Below, piece by piece: positions 47,101-53,948 of a DNA stretch of 64,000 bases. Under the pieces are notes generated by a model. The model searched no databases. It had not been told where the DNA came from and saw only the letters and a list, made by a program, of their open reading frames with translations. Source of the DNA: Streptomyces adustus (GTDB lineage Bacteria; Actinomycetota; Actinomycetes; Streptomycetales; Streptomycetaceae); contig NZ_VJZD01000013.1 of assembly GCF_009377175.1 (NCBI RefSeq), positions 1-64,000 on the forward strand, in the 5' to 3' direction. How positions within the stretch are numbered: position 1 is the stretch's first letter; every line of letters begins with the position of its first letter. A program made the translations under genes and the position numbers.

Positions 47101-48877
47101 CCCCGCCTCCACGGGGCGTCGCCGTATCGGAACCGATGTCGTGGGGCTTGCCGGCAGACGAGTCGGACGCCGGCGACGCGAGGGAGTCCGGAGCACGTCC
47201 GGTGCCCTCGGGTTCCACTCCCGACGGCTTCGTGCGCACACCCGTGCCCCCCGGCTCCGCGTGCCCGCGCCCAGCAGCCACCTCAAGGCGCCGGTCGCCG
47301 GGCGCGGGGCGTCCTCCCGCGGGTGGCGTCGAGGGGGAGGCCGCCTCCGCCTGGCTCCGCACACTGCTGGTCATGTCCGACGGACGGGCGGCACCGGCGG
47401 TCTCCGGGCCACCAGACCGCATCGGGGCGCCAGGTGCGGCATCAGCGCCACCGTGCCCGGCTACCGCAGCCAGGCCGTTGCCACTGCCCGCGGCGCCCGC
47501 GTTCGCCGCGCGCTCCTGCAGGCTTTCGAAGCCGTGTGCGGACGTGACCGTGCCTCGGCCGTTGCCGGTGCTTCCGCCTGGGGAGACCCCACGGTCGACC
47601 CCACTGCCAGCATGCATGCCGGTGGTCGCGGTCGGCGGGAGTCCATCCCGTACGGCGGGGCTGTCGGCCGGGGTCCGCAGGCTCCCCGTGTCGATGTCGT
47701 GCGAAGGCGGGGAAGTCTTGACACCGCTGGGAGTGCCTGGCCGCGGCTCGAGGAACGCGGAGCCGGGAGCACTCGGGATCCCGGACGTGGCATCGCCCTT
47801 GACGGGGTCCTTGGGAGCAGATGGGGTCCCGTTCTCCAGTGGCCCCCTGCCAGTGGTCCCGGGTACGGGCACATCGCGCCCGGTCCCGCCCGGAAGCGGC
47901 GTGCCGGGTCGTGCCCCGGCAGGTGCCGCGATGGCGCCACTGTCTTCGGGAGCAACGGCCCTCGGCGCCGATGAGCCCGTATGAAAACCCTGGGCACCGG
48001 CAGCGGAGCGCGGTACTTCGATCACCGAGTCCGAGAGGCTCTTCACAGGTATCGGCGTATGGCTTGTTGTGATCACAGAAGGGTCGAGCGAGCCCACGGA
48101 GGGGGAGCCCGGGGTCCCGGGGCGCGGTATTTCGACGTGGGCGGTGGTTGGCGGAACGTGCGGGACGGCCCCTTCCACCGATGGCACTGACGAAGGGCGC
48201 GGGGTTCCGACATGCGGCACCTCTCCGCTTGTGCCGACCTGGGGGTGCTGGAAGCCGAAGGTCGCACCCAGCCATGAGGCCAAGAGGACGCTTATGGACT
48301 CAAGGTTGTCAAGGTGGACGTCGATCGGCGCATGGGCGGCTGCCTTTGCCAGCACCTGGGAGATCACGTCGTTGACAAGCTGGATTGCCCCGTTGATGAA
48401 GGCATCGGCGGCGAAGGTGGCCGCGCGGCCGAGCGCTGCGGCAGCGGCGCCGACCCTGGAGATGGTGCTCAGGATGCTCGACGTCAGCTCACCGATGAAC
48501 CCGGCGAACCGCCCCAGCAGACCTCCGATGGGGAACGTGAGGAAACCGAGGATCGTGCCGAAAATCGCGGCGAGGCCCTCGATCAGGTGGGCACGGTTGA
48601 TTTCCTGGACCGTCTTCTGCAGCTCGTCGGCATAGCTCAGGATCGCTTCGCCGATCGCCTCAACGGTGGTGCCCGCCTCCCAGACGGCTTCGAAGATGTT
48701 GTGCTTGCCGTTGCCGTTCCAGACCACCTGTGCGGAGCGGCCGGCCTTGCCGGTCCATTCGGCGGCCATGGACTGCATGCTCCCGTGCATGGTCCGCAGC
48801 CCGTCGAGGAGGCTCCGACCGGCTTCGATCCACTGGTTGCCCAGAGCCCGTATTTGCGAGTCGTCGAATGCGGCCAT
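32147..48877 (-). CDS. Protein E: 5576-aa giant T7SS protein with WXG100 head, repeats, beta-modules and FCDL cysteine tail
   Basis: ATG 48877 (AGGAC about 10 nt upstream). Residues 1-95 are a WXG100 domain with WTG at 41-43. Residues 100-210 are hydrophobic/helical, as in WXG100-fused T7SS effectors. About 215-830 is a Pro/Gly/Ser-rich linker; about 850-1400 is helical. About 1420-2260 holds long helical repeats (VGVRDWLRERGSAVS...VNKSRGVKDFVGS) in three copies, two almost identical in DNA; further related short repeats follow to about 2950. About 3070-4700 is a series of beta-rich modules like those of protein A; about 4745-4875 is a coiled coil. About 4970-5150 resembles an OTU-type fold without its catalytic Cys (GNGFYAAV). 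The end has GARSLVILPDQKMWALNSGG and ADRFCDL. It is the likely main substrate or surface product of the adjacent T7SS. Confidence 0.9.
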   Translation of the reverse strand: MAAFDDSQIRALGNQWIEAGRSLLDGLRTMHGSMQSMAAEWTGKAGRSAQVVWNGNGKHNIFEAVWEAGTTVEAIGEAILSYADELQKTVQEINRAHLIEGLAAIFGTILGFLTFPIGGLLGRFAGFIGELTSSILSTISRVGAAAAALGRAATFAADAFINGAIQLVNDVISQVLAKAAAHAPIDVHLDNLESISVLLASWLGATFGFQHPQVGTSGEVPHVGTPRPSSVPSVEGAVPHVPPTTAHVEIPRPGTPGSPSVGSLDPSVITTSHTPIPVKSLSDSVIEVPRSAAGAQGFHTGSSAPRAVAPEDSGAIAAPAGARPGTPLPGGTGRDVPVPGTTGRGPLENGTPSAPKDPVKGDATSGIPSAPGSAFLEPRPGTPSGVKTSPPSHDIDTGSLRTPADSPAVRDGLPPTATTGMHAGSGVDRGVSPGGSTGNGRGTVTSAHGFESLQERAANAGAAGSGNGLAAVAGHGGADAAPGAPMRSGGPETAGAARPSDMTSSVRSQAEAASPSTPPAGGRPAPGDRRLEVAAGRGHAEPGGTGVRTKPSGVEPEGTGRAPDSLASPASDSSAGKPHDIGSDTATPRGGGVTVETQGSRQVHGGGTDDVSGHGATEGESGIPGPSPDRSTPRTVRLVASSASLDEGRGGYTPPKMKLPGRDDEPQAVLDAPSRGGTTGTGPGKPAVTPRTGNVREDVPSATPASHAGGGREIVSSDSAAAHGSVVGDDAALAKGLSESADVEAARVATDSGTGGVGGDRRLEVGSGDGHVTPGGTGVRSKAPRVEESADTGPAPEAFGSPAAEHHDISSGAAAPRGGEDSVGAQDPLQGGAPEHTADHGAADDASGTPGHDLVPDHGLVDAATLRQEWDAFKQGHDARTGAVVEAEARTDGAPLDEAWNLGRDKWAQYNKTEPLSEREIAGARLNWRHDISEAIQAEVDRSAYVSGEALDHILDHAGQNAYKHYIQVVELRRFVTELRNVVGEARGSLHGEDLPSLGDLAQPRVYDHELNMFVRDDAHLEVGGNKTGEKPDVFRNKEEDFNPIEQWAYEKMAEFERAFASYRNSEDTGGALPRWVRDRLDGLLEGAGQDLERMAVRERDVQVAMEKHFAAIRSDNPEMVAGAVLDRVEWALRSDLRALHEEVYPAGVNAASLARWRQETAQVFEEVPGRIEREDYIFFRLKEEREYADSYLKNEDFVGDDGPQRVLGEYIDKVRKLADWHFTNRLDDIRDLGGPAMEWTSVRDDLRSGLGQAADHEGNLQVKAVQLARDFHGIVGHPEDLEAFSFHLADSTRIRAGDRYLTEGVKKYDELYAPWHDAERWLAFEKHHADRFGTELGNLQAPRPEPMSRPGNPSGSAGDGPSLPPSLEGRPEEPKSAIPAASTDHDAQVQVQAVMERGVSDVRDLTAHAPRATSGTSRVEVGVRDWLRERGSAVSDEQVSRVLGEFDGDQGFAGLPVRLRVDAVARRVVAENVLAGAVRRQGGLGDVEVSEVWRVHGELVRDLGAGFAKLSLQRRADEVAKWMVGDRALGRAGGVLRGEAGDVDVPVRQVVDRVHGDLVREHAAFGQMPVEARAQAVADRIGQERAAFIEVNKSRGVKDFVGSDQVRWVYEDRRHDGGDADFGQLTAEDGQTLLPHQTSDSPLVEAGVRDWLGQRGSAVSDEQVSRVLREFDGDRDFAGLPVHLRVDAVARRVVAENVLAGAVRRQAGLGDVEVADVWRVHGELVRDLGAGFAKLSLQRRADEVAKWMLGDRALSRVGELLRGDVRDVDVPVRQVVDRVHGDLVRESRGGAFGHMPFGARALAVADRIGQERAAFIEVNKSRGVKDFVGSDRLRWVYEDRAHAGQGADFWQQTTEERTRVVTERFPLAEHDFAGEVRDYVRERTDFVFTDAEINDAHRQLAQERPKYAQLSEQARARLVADALARPVEDLERATNSVLFRQGKDFAKSAEVYRAWNALNEEVPEAEFPQTRDEQARAVAVRVLEHRSRVPATPTQANDTRPLFPAHDTPDASVTHTPEDSHTETPGAVDVQRGTAVPEEASSSGPQVEVGVRDWLRERGSAVSDEQVSRVLREFDGDQGFAGLPVRLRVDAVARRVVAENVLAGAVRRQGGLGDVEVSEVWRVHGELVRDLGAGFAKLSLQRRADEVAKWMVGDRALGRAGGVLRGEAGDVDVPVRQVVDRVHGDLVREHAAFGQMPVEARAQAVADRIGQERAAFIEVNKSRGVKDFVGSDQVRWVYEDRRHDGGDADFGQLTAEERTRVVAERFPMTERDFVGKVSEHVRERTGFVFTEAEISKQIAKEKPKYAQMSEQAQARLVADALARPVEDLERATNKVLRDAGRNPAESAEVYRAWIALDREGEAVPLELRDEPAWVEQALDVARRVLEHRTRVPATPTRANDTRPLSPDHDTTESDAGISADLGERSEPPLPLTPESEVPRDLRLQAELPGEVNRHLVLLNEEAAPAERVIEAYHDLSASREDFAQQAWESQVQAVARYIAGLEPVAEVLAGIVLRRLQESGAYAASDTEIADAQKELVKEQADFVRLPLRAQADVVAERVVDERSLVRAVRQGGLGDAEVAEVRGAYGELRRDLGAGFEEASLQRRADEVAKRILEDRGLGRVVEMLRDEVHHEVREAEEAARRTVDEVHYALVREHGDVFRQMPLEARGQAVADRVAEERALLRQVNELRGASAYVTGAQVRWVYEDLAPEDRAALSRLTLEERARVVAEQVPSAQRGLADEVRERLKRRTEFVFSEDQIGRAHQQLVNEEAGYAWLSEQAQAQLVAEALARPVEELADAVNTLLLRDEKEPAGSAELSAIHRDLEQETRGGYFELPVAIQALLVMVRLEETRERDSAVPEPSGDSPADGAQALGHPPVVHGDAAVAAVPPAAQEFPEFEAAPGRPYRSEWETSRNLTPASPISDAFVAEVNEHLSGLKMPIATPGVIQDEHNALVASSGPGFHRQDPRARARDVAQHIARRKRPAVRGGASEPWETEGPSLRKTQRPVPAGAGEASGSGVPPVVRGTRDYVPIGTQLDQRRPPRLDPGMPPPPLPGNLRPVRFAEGWMPPYMSGRVADLLPELPPEVLRESISFGHSVRTLRGFDLALQHIADRLRQHPGIAPAALETPDGGGLLQKIDGALRGDPQVLFTDGVRFDYRTADGEKRQLLLELQVYGNWRKYRFGLGSLEKVDSMRQLASTSGRTVTNGSATGVAPSLPLGLISAAVMWHARISTMVKLGKRTGYDLQKRNEIEGQIGAPDGELVQDDVGYKVTVLDGSGRPVTLDGRPIAEDDVRRQPTTFGFGIHHGLQVRLDRSLTSAESLGEDSAPATLSLEQWLPRMARTVGFGPMRHVQEWALAHAGGAQDSVAAAQIRGFFSTENFHRLSDLLNTGRVLTEALYGGRRGTDPAGMFSVRVESGTAVLVSVAKNASMAMSVHAKMPNGRTVTSGFSLGLGVSAGPGFDGIGLGNGAFNIRGTLGVSGSGRLDQETDAGWEVAGSSKYRAATKDVATALYLVPKKVIVTTPPRRTPERPGPGLDASGRTVLLKSLPRIPATEEFWTWSLEQMTVPEARHRALGGAETVPDSGREAPLPPLYLTENEPPMLGMSRVEEITFPGGAFSREGADRHAVTVLDEFRAAVLRRVAGTVPIALDHQLHPHHPRWTSADEYTTALYNRQQVDDQLQYHSVMANLGTMSTTGVEIALVGPGRLRRTAVYLRVRASLTRRRYEGSQSNQRNSYSTPVSTSVSGQQSAAISAQAGVEAVLSLRDPAPGMGGGPLQAGTASAGVRFGVSAGVANGHAIAAALERKSTGSGVDLYRYDLALSAELGGYREIRHMVGHIFPFARLLVSELPSIALTGQPDPHTTLNPGTSGMGEVLLSVPVEHRPLKTITFTKNPPRVTAMSPQDARALALGRLQQQNRSAFSGYPYQTIAVTGAGELTAVLREVLREASGGFWRLTKDPAPELTSALRYFEASTLTGNFDETSAPSGFRTWMQVPATPLPSWNVKFALKTSVVGPPTVVTPAVNMEVSTAVGSYGMAAGRTNGTRSLFTGGQVTYSRSYTAVGPVGNHSLVASPYVLDDSQARTVRREVYEEVNRVDNRPHFLLAAPLEYRLAVDATSIGRWAQEAPFVPRSLSGASAGRTMVVENGWWGQISEPEAYKSRIVENHFGELPRYTREKWVPNPWAAESAGTSWPVNTLDTAEPLADFERQLGRLGLTEEHRAQLRAFASDRMVLAMGKAAKATGVSMPARIGRWGSESLETWVGDRKVRLRIQLLPPEDATEGGGGTFDGLGHSVSLETYREARETVQETHSRSSGATIGLATSVAAATGSAIAGTAASSYSHSGTSVQSAVRTKTTGGVRAQVVVTTQAYGEYTTPYRLRLELEVAGGTPVSVERARRLTEHFPLSLMLPGDQPSQEDVLALPRIPEFTGPRPAGHVLQALRDGTWHHVRLPGDDMPKPFVMPESGFVVRGIVGFEDLEKANDLAMGIAYDTSLALPAHGPIDDTLLARAKDTPLTRPGTGAAQSLKEATSSLALMGYLHKSLQPGGLETPQLSHRGLGGADGHLTLYSRPDFSGALLLGVADGVQFDAFRQGVNADSSSYGRGGAADHTLDAGPAVTSAAGTIQLGGLPGVQVSDSVTANLARQDLTSVSVNPGENKRGLFVAVPWQWLSSGQVHNHLKDNRPARWIRSVFGNVTRDPQIVETTTWVVGFVEEGLARQWGLITDVNFPAEVSEAWDAVGQADKAWTDADKAYMGILRTAESANLHAELARHEAGVAEFTAAAERAAAAVDQARADLRDAEPAHDGWEAEQRSRLEEAQSRLAAANGALTEASRERDAVQARLEETSGQLQDLKERAESLAAQLAEVRRGADRLTRWYQVRPTGVEKPGPVTFAAPEAPKTEVKTEAEAPKSKGKQPASPAVWQPAEDAPVHPAYATAPWQPQSAAESGEWVFDTATDHRILNATFPDGTRHVFDLHQPAVEGNGFYAAVWQAGGFQGDPGELATQVARRSQLPSGLRIDPGALFRVGDLEEEIPALFSADPELREQITRAGGRLPGALLARLADEPNLREAVLRLTLDRAHRWDDRTAEAAASLTAGHLGSEHRRGLIVVQEDGSYQLFRNDESDPHPVIVYRQADAYLAAVPRLSDTVPYDPVASAAEAQRKAMIRKGKRPETESEAYLYAAVADAVRTQPSLRGLDPHDVIRAFGIWQETTAPRIGTDAGVQALRNQQSSDLARITRVLLAEGEAQARAEASRLASQRDFPAARVHDNPVWYRLEDFTPTSLQGIWLFAVDDDGKISIGREQDVPATADDDLDGLWHRMRQVDENATLEQLKAAIHEQGPATGAAEVRGAGTTAVPPARISGELSYNHGAQQWELTDQPGRYLGNTIRTSAEPDQVRQWLSEAALRIGEQVGEPITPVMSTLEETPNTVSAVGTTGRNEEGGAPAVTPTRRRLGYRKRLALATTVWPGPVDQGVENLQSRLLAAGTGARSLVILPDQKMWALNSGGTVKWYEPTALEQVQAPQTASGVVMSIDLDPQSRVLNADPQLLAEAGADRFCDLTFGAPLGHVG
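42105..42736. repeat. 632-bp repeat inside protein E, copy 1
   Basis: Nearly identical to 43989-44620 at an offset of 1884 bp; the one difference I noted changes an Arg to Gly codon (REFDGD versus GEFDGD). It encodes protein residues of about 2048-2258. The offset is divisible by three. Confidence 0.9.
43300..43947. repeat. Diverged middle copy of the protein E repeat
   Basis: Same helical unit as the flanking copies, with many substitutions and short indels but long identical runs, for example around the segment encoding VNKSRGVKDFVGS. Encodes residues of about 1645-1860. Confidence 0.75.
43989..44620. repeat. 632-bp repeat inside protein E, copy 3
   Basis: Partner of 42105-42736. Encodes residues of about 1420-1630. 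The sharp edges of identity point to segmental duplication or gene conversion rather than selection on protein alone. Confidence 0.9.
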
Positions 48878-48986
48878 GGGATGCGTGTCCTCACAGAGTG
48901 GGCTGCAGGTAGCGGCCGCCCACAGGTCATCGGGTGGGCGTCATACGGGAGGAGAGAGGGGACGGATCTCGGAGGGGGTGGTGCCC

Positions 48987-51900
48987 CTATCCGTCCCCGG
49001 GGTCGTGGACGGTCTGGACGAGGGAGCCGCCGCTGCGGCGGGAGACGAGAACGCCGCGGCCAGGGGGCAGGCGCCGCGCGCGCTGGTCCGCCAGCACCGC
49101 GCCCTCACGGGGGTCGCCGGACAGGAGCAGTCCGCCGGAACCCAGTTCGCGGATCCGGCCGGCCACCGGGTCAGCGAGCGAGCGGCTCATCCCGCCGTTT
49201 CTGCGCGCGAGCACCACATGGAAGCCGATCTCGGCGGCGTGGGTGAGGTAGTCCCCCACCGCCGCCAGGGGCCCGCGTCCGGTCGTTCCGCCCCCGGCCA
49301 CCAGGTCGTAGTCGTCCACGACCAGGTACAGCTCGGGGCCGTCCCACCAGTCGCGCTGCTTCAGCTCGTGCGGAGTGATGTCCGGGGGCGGCATCCGCTC
49401 CTTGAGTTTGTCCACGACCTGTTCCATGTAGACGGCGGCGGAGTCCGCGTCCCCGGCCGCCGCGCCGACGTAGTCCCCGGGCACCGCGCCCAGCAGTCCG
49501 CGCCGGTAGTCGACGACGATGAAACGCAGGTCCCAGGCCGACCGGCGGGCGGCCATGGCGCGCATCCATGACCGCAGGAACGAGGTCTTGCCAGAACCCG
49601 GGTCGCCGTACACCAGGAAGTGCGGCCCGTCGGCGTCCAGGTCGAGGGTCGCCGGAGTCAAGTCGAAGTCCCTGATGCCGATGGGCACGGCGCCCTCGGG
49701 CAGCGCGGCCGCCCCGCCGGGGAGGGCCGCACAGGCCTGCTCCAGCTCCTGGGGGGTGACCACTTCGGCGAGCACGCGCAGCGGCGGGGCGACGGCGCCC
49801 TTCCAGCCCGCGACCAGCTCGTCCACCACGGCCTCCTGGGCCTTGGTCAGGTTGTCGGTGGACGATGTGCCGTCCAGGCGCGGCAGAGCGGCGTGGAAGA
49901 CGCTGCCCGGAGCCACCAGACCGCGGCCGGGTACGAACGCGCGCAGTTGCCTGGCCAGCGGCCGTGAGATCTCCGACTCGGCGGGCTCGGCCAAGCGCAG
50001 CTCCAGACGGCCGGTGATGGTGTCGCGGAGGTTTGCCCGCAGCTCGGCCCAGCGGTTCGCGGTGAGCACCAGGTGGACGCCGACGCCGAGGCCACGCACC
50101 GCGATGTCGGGCACAACCTGTTCGGCCTCCTCCATGGCCGCCCGCAGCGCGGCCCAGTTGTCGATGACGAGGACGATGTCGGCGGCGTTGACCCCGGCGG
50201 GCAGCGCCTTCTCGTCGCGGAGCCGGCGGAAGTCCGCGGCGGAGTCGATCCGCAGCTCCTGGAAGAGCCGCTCTCGGTCGTCGATCAGTTGCCGGACGAC
50301 GGACAGGGCGCGCCGGGTGCGCGCCTCGTCGTGCCGGGTGGTGACGCCGGACACGTGCGGCGCCCGTTCCAAGCCGACGAGGCTGCCGCCGCCGAAGTCG
50401 ATGCCGAGGAACTGGATCTCGTCGGGGGTGTGGGTGAGCATGGCGCTGGTCATGAGGGAGCGCAGCAGGGTGCTCTTGCCGGACTGCGGTGCGCCCACCA
50501 GGATCAGGTGGCCCTGCTGGCCTGAGATGTCCAGGAGGAGGGCGCGTTGTTCCTGGCGGCTGGGCAGGTCGACGACGCCGACCGGGAACGCGAGGTTGCC
50601 GCCCTGCGGCCACAGACGGGAGTGGTACCCGCGCTGGTCGTCGGTGGTGAGGGGGGCCAGCATCGAGTCGAGTTCGATGGCTGTGGGCAGTGGTGGCAGC
50701 CAGACCTGATGGACGGGGGTGCCGTGGGCCCGCACCCGCTCCACGGCCACCTGCATCTCGGTGCGCTGGCCGGGCAGCGGACGGGAGAGTGTCACGGACG
50801 GCTCGGTCTCGTCGGCCTCCTCGGTCCCGGCGTCCTCGGCGGTGCGCACACCGAACGGCACAGGCACCGGTGGTGGGCCGGCGACCGGCTCTTGCCGGTT
50901 GTCCTCGTCGTATGCGCCGGAGATGTGGGCGACGCGGAAGCGTTCGTAGACGGACTCGTCGACCTTGAGGTAAGCAGAGCCCGGGATCGAGGGGAGCCGG
51001 TAGGCGTCGGGCGTCCCGATGACGGCACGGCTCTCTTGGGCGCTGAAGGTGCGCAGGCAGATCCGGTACGACAGGTGCGACTCCAGGCCGCGCAGACGGC
51101 CCTCGTCCAGCCGCTGCGTTGCCAGCAGCAGATGCATGCCCAGGCTTCGGCCGACCCGTCCGATCTGGACGAAGAGGTCGATGAAGTCGGATCTCTGGGC
51201 CAGGAGTTCACCAAACTCGTCAACGACGATCATCAGATACGGCATCGGCTCCAAGGGCCTGCCGTCCTCGTCGGTGCCGCCGGCCGCCTGCAGGATCTGG
51301 TACTCGCGGACCGAGTCCACGTTGCCGGCCTCGCGCAGCATCCGCTGCCGCCGCTGCTGCTCGCCCTGTAGGGCCGTGCGGACCCGGTCCACCATCGCCA
51401 AGTCGTCGGCGAGGTTGGTGATCAGGCCGGCCACGTGGGGCAGTTCGGTCACTCCGGCGAAGGTGGCACCGCCCTTGAAGTCGATGAGGACGAAGCCCAG
51501 GTGCTCCGGGGCGTGGGTCATGGTCAGCCCCGTGACGAGGGTGCGCAGCAGTTCGCTCTTGCCCGAACCGGTCGCGCCGACCACCAGGCCGTGCGGGCCG
51601 ATTCCGCCCATCGCGGATTCCTTCAGGTCCAGTACCAGCGGCGCGCCATCGCCGGTGAATCCGATCGGCAACCGCAGCAGCGCCTCATCGTCCGGCTCCC
51701 GCCACAGGTCGGTGGGATCGAACGCGCCGAGGTCGGTCACGCCCAGCATCTCGGGCAGCGCGATGGTGCGGGCAAGCACCTGCTCCTGCTCGCCGGTCAG
51801 CTTCAGCGGGGCAAGCGCCCTGGCCACCTGCTCGCCGAGCTGCGGCGGACAGGCGTCGGCGACAGCGTCCTGGACCACCTGGACCAGGCCGGGGTGACGG

Positions 51901-53054
51901 GTCTCCAGGCTGAGGTTGCCGTCGGCGTCCACCCGGGCGCGCGCGTCGACCCGGCTGGGCTCCTCGCTCTCCTTGGTGACCAGGCAGACGACGTGGAGGC
52001 CGCTCTCCGGGCCGGCCTCGGCCAGCAGGTCGGTCACCAGCGGCGAACGCGCCCAATCCGCTCCCGGCCGGAACGCGTCCAGGACCACCACCAGGTGGCG
52101 GGACGCCCCGCCCTCCCGCCGCATGCCCAAGGAGGCGGCACGCTCCGCGCGTTCCTCGCGGATCCGGTCGACCTGCGACTGCAGGAGGTCGGCGATACCG
52201 TCCATGCTCTCCGCCACCATGGGCACGAGGCCCACCCGACCGGGCTGGCGGGCGTGCGGCAGCCACTTCACCCAGGCCCAGGAGTACTCCCCGTCCTCAC
52301 CCGAGGTGAGGGCGGCGACCCGGACGTCGTCCGGGGCGTGCAGCACGGACAACTGCATCAGCAGGGATCCGGCGAGCTCGGCGGTGCGCTCCTCGGGGCC
52401 GAGCAGGCTGAGGACGCCGGTGTTCGCCAGATCGACCCAGGCCGGCTGGAGACTGACGGTCTCGAAGTCCCGGGTGAGCTTCTCGGCGCGCCGGTGCGCC
52501 TCGGCGTCGTGCTCCGTCATGGGGTCGCTGTGCCGGCCCAGGGCGATCCGCATCGCCGGCATGCCGTGGCCGATCCCCAGCCGCAGCTTCAGGAAGTCCG
52601 CGTCGGCCGGCCGGCGTTCCCACACCCGCCGCGGTCCGGTGGTGGCGATCGCCCACAGCCGCTGGGGGCCGGGGTACACGAAGGCGCTGACCGCCCGCTG
52701 GGCCGTCGCCGACTCCTGCGCCTGGCGCCGGATGTCGGCGAGGTACTCGACGTACCGGTCGCGCTGGCGGTACTGCGTGCGCCGACTCGCGTTCTTGGTC
52801 TGCGCCCTGACCATCACCATGACGCCGATGGAGATCACGACAAAGCCGACGCCGAGCGCCATCATCCACGGCCGGCCGAAGGTGAACATGTACGCGGCCA
52901 TGCTGACGCTGCTGAGCAGCGGCAACAGCATGTACAGCCAGGTCTGGGCCTGGTTCTGCGTGGCCTTCTGCGGCGGCGCCGCCAGCGAGACCTGCTGTTC
53001 CGGGACCGCAGGCGGGAACGTCCTGGCGGGGCGGTGGAAATCTATCCTGGTCAT
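48987..53054 (-). CDS. eccC: EccC-type T7SS ATPase (FtsK/SpoIIIE family), fused EccCa-EccCb form
   Basis: 1355 aa. Its ATG at 53052-53054 directly follows the TAA of the upstream Esx-like gene, so the two are translationally coupled. Two membrane helices lie at about 38-82. Three ATPase domains follow, with P-loops GATGSGKS at about 490, GAPQSGKST at about 855 and GDPGSGKTS at about 1150. The first also shows Walker [12 protein letters not shown]. Length and order match single-chain EccC, the motor that recognises Esx C-terminal signals and drives export. The three P-loops all look intact. It is the best single marker that this is a true T7SS locus. Confidence 0.97.
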   Translation of the reverse strand: MTRIDFHRPARTFPPAVPEQQVSLAAPPQKATQNQAQTWLYMLLPLLSSVSMAAYMFTFGRPWMMALGVGFVVISIGVMVMVRAQTKNASRRTQYRQRDRYVEYLADIRRQAQESATAQRAVSAFVYPGPQRLWAIATTGPRRVWERRPADADFLKLRLGIGHGMPAMRIALGRHSDPMTEHDAEAHRRAEKLTRDFETVSLQPAWVDLANTGVLSLLGPEERTAELAGSLLMQLSVLHAPDDVRVAALTSGEDGEYSWAWVKWLPHARQPGRVGLVPMVAESMDGIADLLQSQVDRIREERAERAASLGMRREGGASRHLVVVLDAFRPGADWARSPLVTDLLAEAGPESGLHVVCLVTKESEEPSRVDARARVDADGNLSLETRHPGLVQVVQDAVADACPPQLGEQVARALAPLKLTGEQEQVLARTIALPEMLGVTDLGAFDPTDLWREPDDEALLRLPIGFTGDGAPLVLDLKESAMGGIGPHGLVVGATGSGKSELLRTLVTGLTMTHAPEHLGFVLIDFKGGATFAGVTELPHVAGLITNLADDLAMVDRVRTALQGEQQRRQRMLREAGNVDSVREYQILQAAGGTDEDGRPLEPMPYLMIVVDEFGELLAQRSDFIDLFVQIGRVGRSLGMHLLLATQRLDEGRLRGLESHLSYRICLRTFSAQESRAVIGTPDAYRLPSIPGSAYLKVDESVYERFRVAHISGAYDEDNRQEPVAGPPPVPVPFGVRTAEDAGTEEADETEPSVTLSRPLPGQRTEMQVAVERVRAHGTPVHQVWLPPLPTAIELDSMLAPLTTDDQRGYHSRLWPQGGNLAFPVGVVDLPSRQEQRALLLDISGQQGHLILVGAPQSGKSTLLRSLMTSAMLTHTPDEIQFLGIDFGGGSLVGLERAPHVSGVTTRHDEARTRRALSVVRQLIDDRERLFQELRIDSAADFRRLRDEKALPAGVNAADIVLVIDNWAALRAAMEEAEQVVPDIAVRGLGVGVHLVLTANRWAELRANLRDTITGRLELRLAEPAESEISRPLARQLRAFVPGRGLVAPGSVFHAALPRLDGTSSTDNLTKAQEAVVDELVAGWKGAVAPPLRVLAEVVTPQELEQACAALPGGAAALPEGAVPIGIRDFDLTPATLDLDADGPHFLVYGDPGSGKTSFLRSWMRAMAARRSAWDLRFIVVDYRRGLLGAVPGDYVGAAAGDADSAAVYMEQVVDKLKERMPPPDITPHELKQRDWWDGPELYLVVDDYDLVAGGGTTGRGPLAAVGDYLTHAAEIGFHVVLARRNGGMSRSLADPVAGRIRELGSGGLLLSGDPREGAVLADQRARRLPPGRGVLVSRRSGGSLVQTVHDPGDG

Positions 53055-53474
53055 TTAGTTCGGGAAATCCTGAGTGATAGGGAATTCGGGTCCGGTGTGG
53101 TCCTGGGGACCCCCGCCGCCACCCCCGGACGTGGACGCGAGCGCCTCGGAAAATGAGCGGAACGCGGCTTCCCGCGCGACCTCCGCCTGGCTGCTTCCGA
53201 TGGCAGCCGCCTTGATTCCCCCGGCCAGAGCAGTAAGCACGCCGTCATCGCCGAACATCTGCGCCATCACGCGATTCCAGCGGTCACCGAACGCTTGCGC
53301 CTCATCCGCGCTCTCGGCCACCCATCCCAACGACAGTCCGCTCACGGTGTGGTTAATCCGGATGATCGAGTCAGCCATTTCGCCGGCGAGTGCGATGAGT
53401 TTATCGCCCACCCCGTCAAGCGCCTGCGGGTCCATGCTCAGCACACCGATGTCGTAGTCACCGTATTCGGGCAC
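53055..53474 (-). CDS. Esx-like (WXG100-superfamily) protein, 139 aa
   Basis: GTG start at 53474 with GGAGG 6 nt upstream, 2 nt after the stop of the preceding Esx-like gene. It is helical, with a mid-turn LGWVAESADEAQAFGDRW in place of strict WXG. It has a Gly-rich C-terminal tail (TSGGGGGGPQD) ending DFPN. It is paired with the next gene like an EsxA/EsxB couple and immediately precedes EccC, the classical position of secreted Esx heterodimers. Its tail is longer than a standard 100-aa Esx. Confidence 0.8.
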   Translation of the reverse strand: MPEYGDYDIGVLSMDPQALDGVGDKLIALAGEMADSIIRINHTVSGLSLGWVAESADEAQAFGDRWNRVMAQMFGDDGVLTALAGGIKAAAIGSSQAEVAREAAFRSFSEALASTSGGGGGGPQDHTGPEFPITQDFPN

Positions 53475-53476
53475 GA

Positions 53477-53782
53477 TCAGCCTCCGGAGTTGTGGGTGTT
53501 GGCGATCTCGGCCGTGGCGTAGTTGTCGTACGCGGTCTGCATGCGCCGGGCCATCTCCTGCAACAGGCTCTCCAGGTCACGAGAAGCGTCCGTGAACCAA
53601 GCGGAAATCGTGTGCAGTGTGGATGCGGCCGGACTCTTCCAGGAGCTGTGAGCCGCTTCGAACTGGCTTTGGATCTGGTTGATCAAGCCCGATATGTGCT
53701 CGCTCTCCCCCCGCACTACACCGATAGCCCTGCCGAGGTCGCCCAATGCGACCCGAAACTCTTCGACGGTCATCGTTGCCAC
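53477..53782 (-). CDS. WXG100-family Esx-like protein, 101 aa
   Basis: GTG at 53782 was chosen because GAAAGGAG lies 7 nt upstream and the length then matches the family. Helix-turn-helix hairpin with SWKSPAA at the turn (W-x-S variant of WXG) and a C-terminal YATAE fitting the YxxxD/E export signal. It pairs with the next gene and would be the signal-bearing partner for EccC recognition. Confidence 0.85.
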   Translation of the reverse strand: MATMTVEEFRVALGDLGRAIGVVRGESEHISGLINQIQSQFEAAHSSWKSPAASTLHTISAWFTDASRDLESLLQEMARRMQTAYDNYATAEIANTHNSGG

Positions 53783-53948
53783 GGTAACGCTCCTTTCGCC
53801 AGAACGACCGCGCTTCGCGGGTCTCCGTCGGAATATCGAATGTTTGAAACAGGGCTTCCGCCCACCGATTCCGGTATGACAAACTGGCGCCTGCTGCCGA
53901 CTGAAATACCCCCTGCCCAACCGCCAGACGCGAACTCAGGAGATGAAA
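53783..53948. promoter_or_regulatory. Divergent promoter region
   Basis: 166 bp between the minus-strand Esx pair and the plus-strand helical gene at 53949. It must serve both directions and may start a separate transcript for esx-esx-eccC-giant. I cannot point to convincing -10/-35 boxes. Confidence 0.4.
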
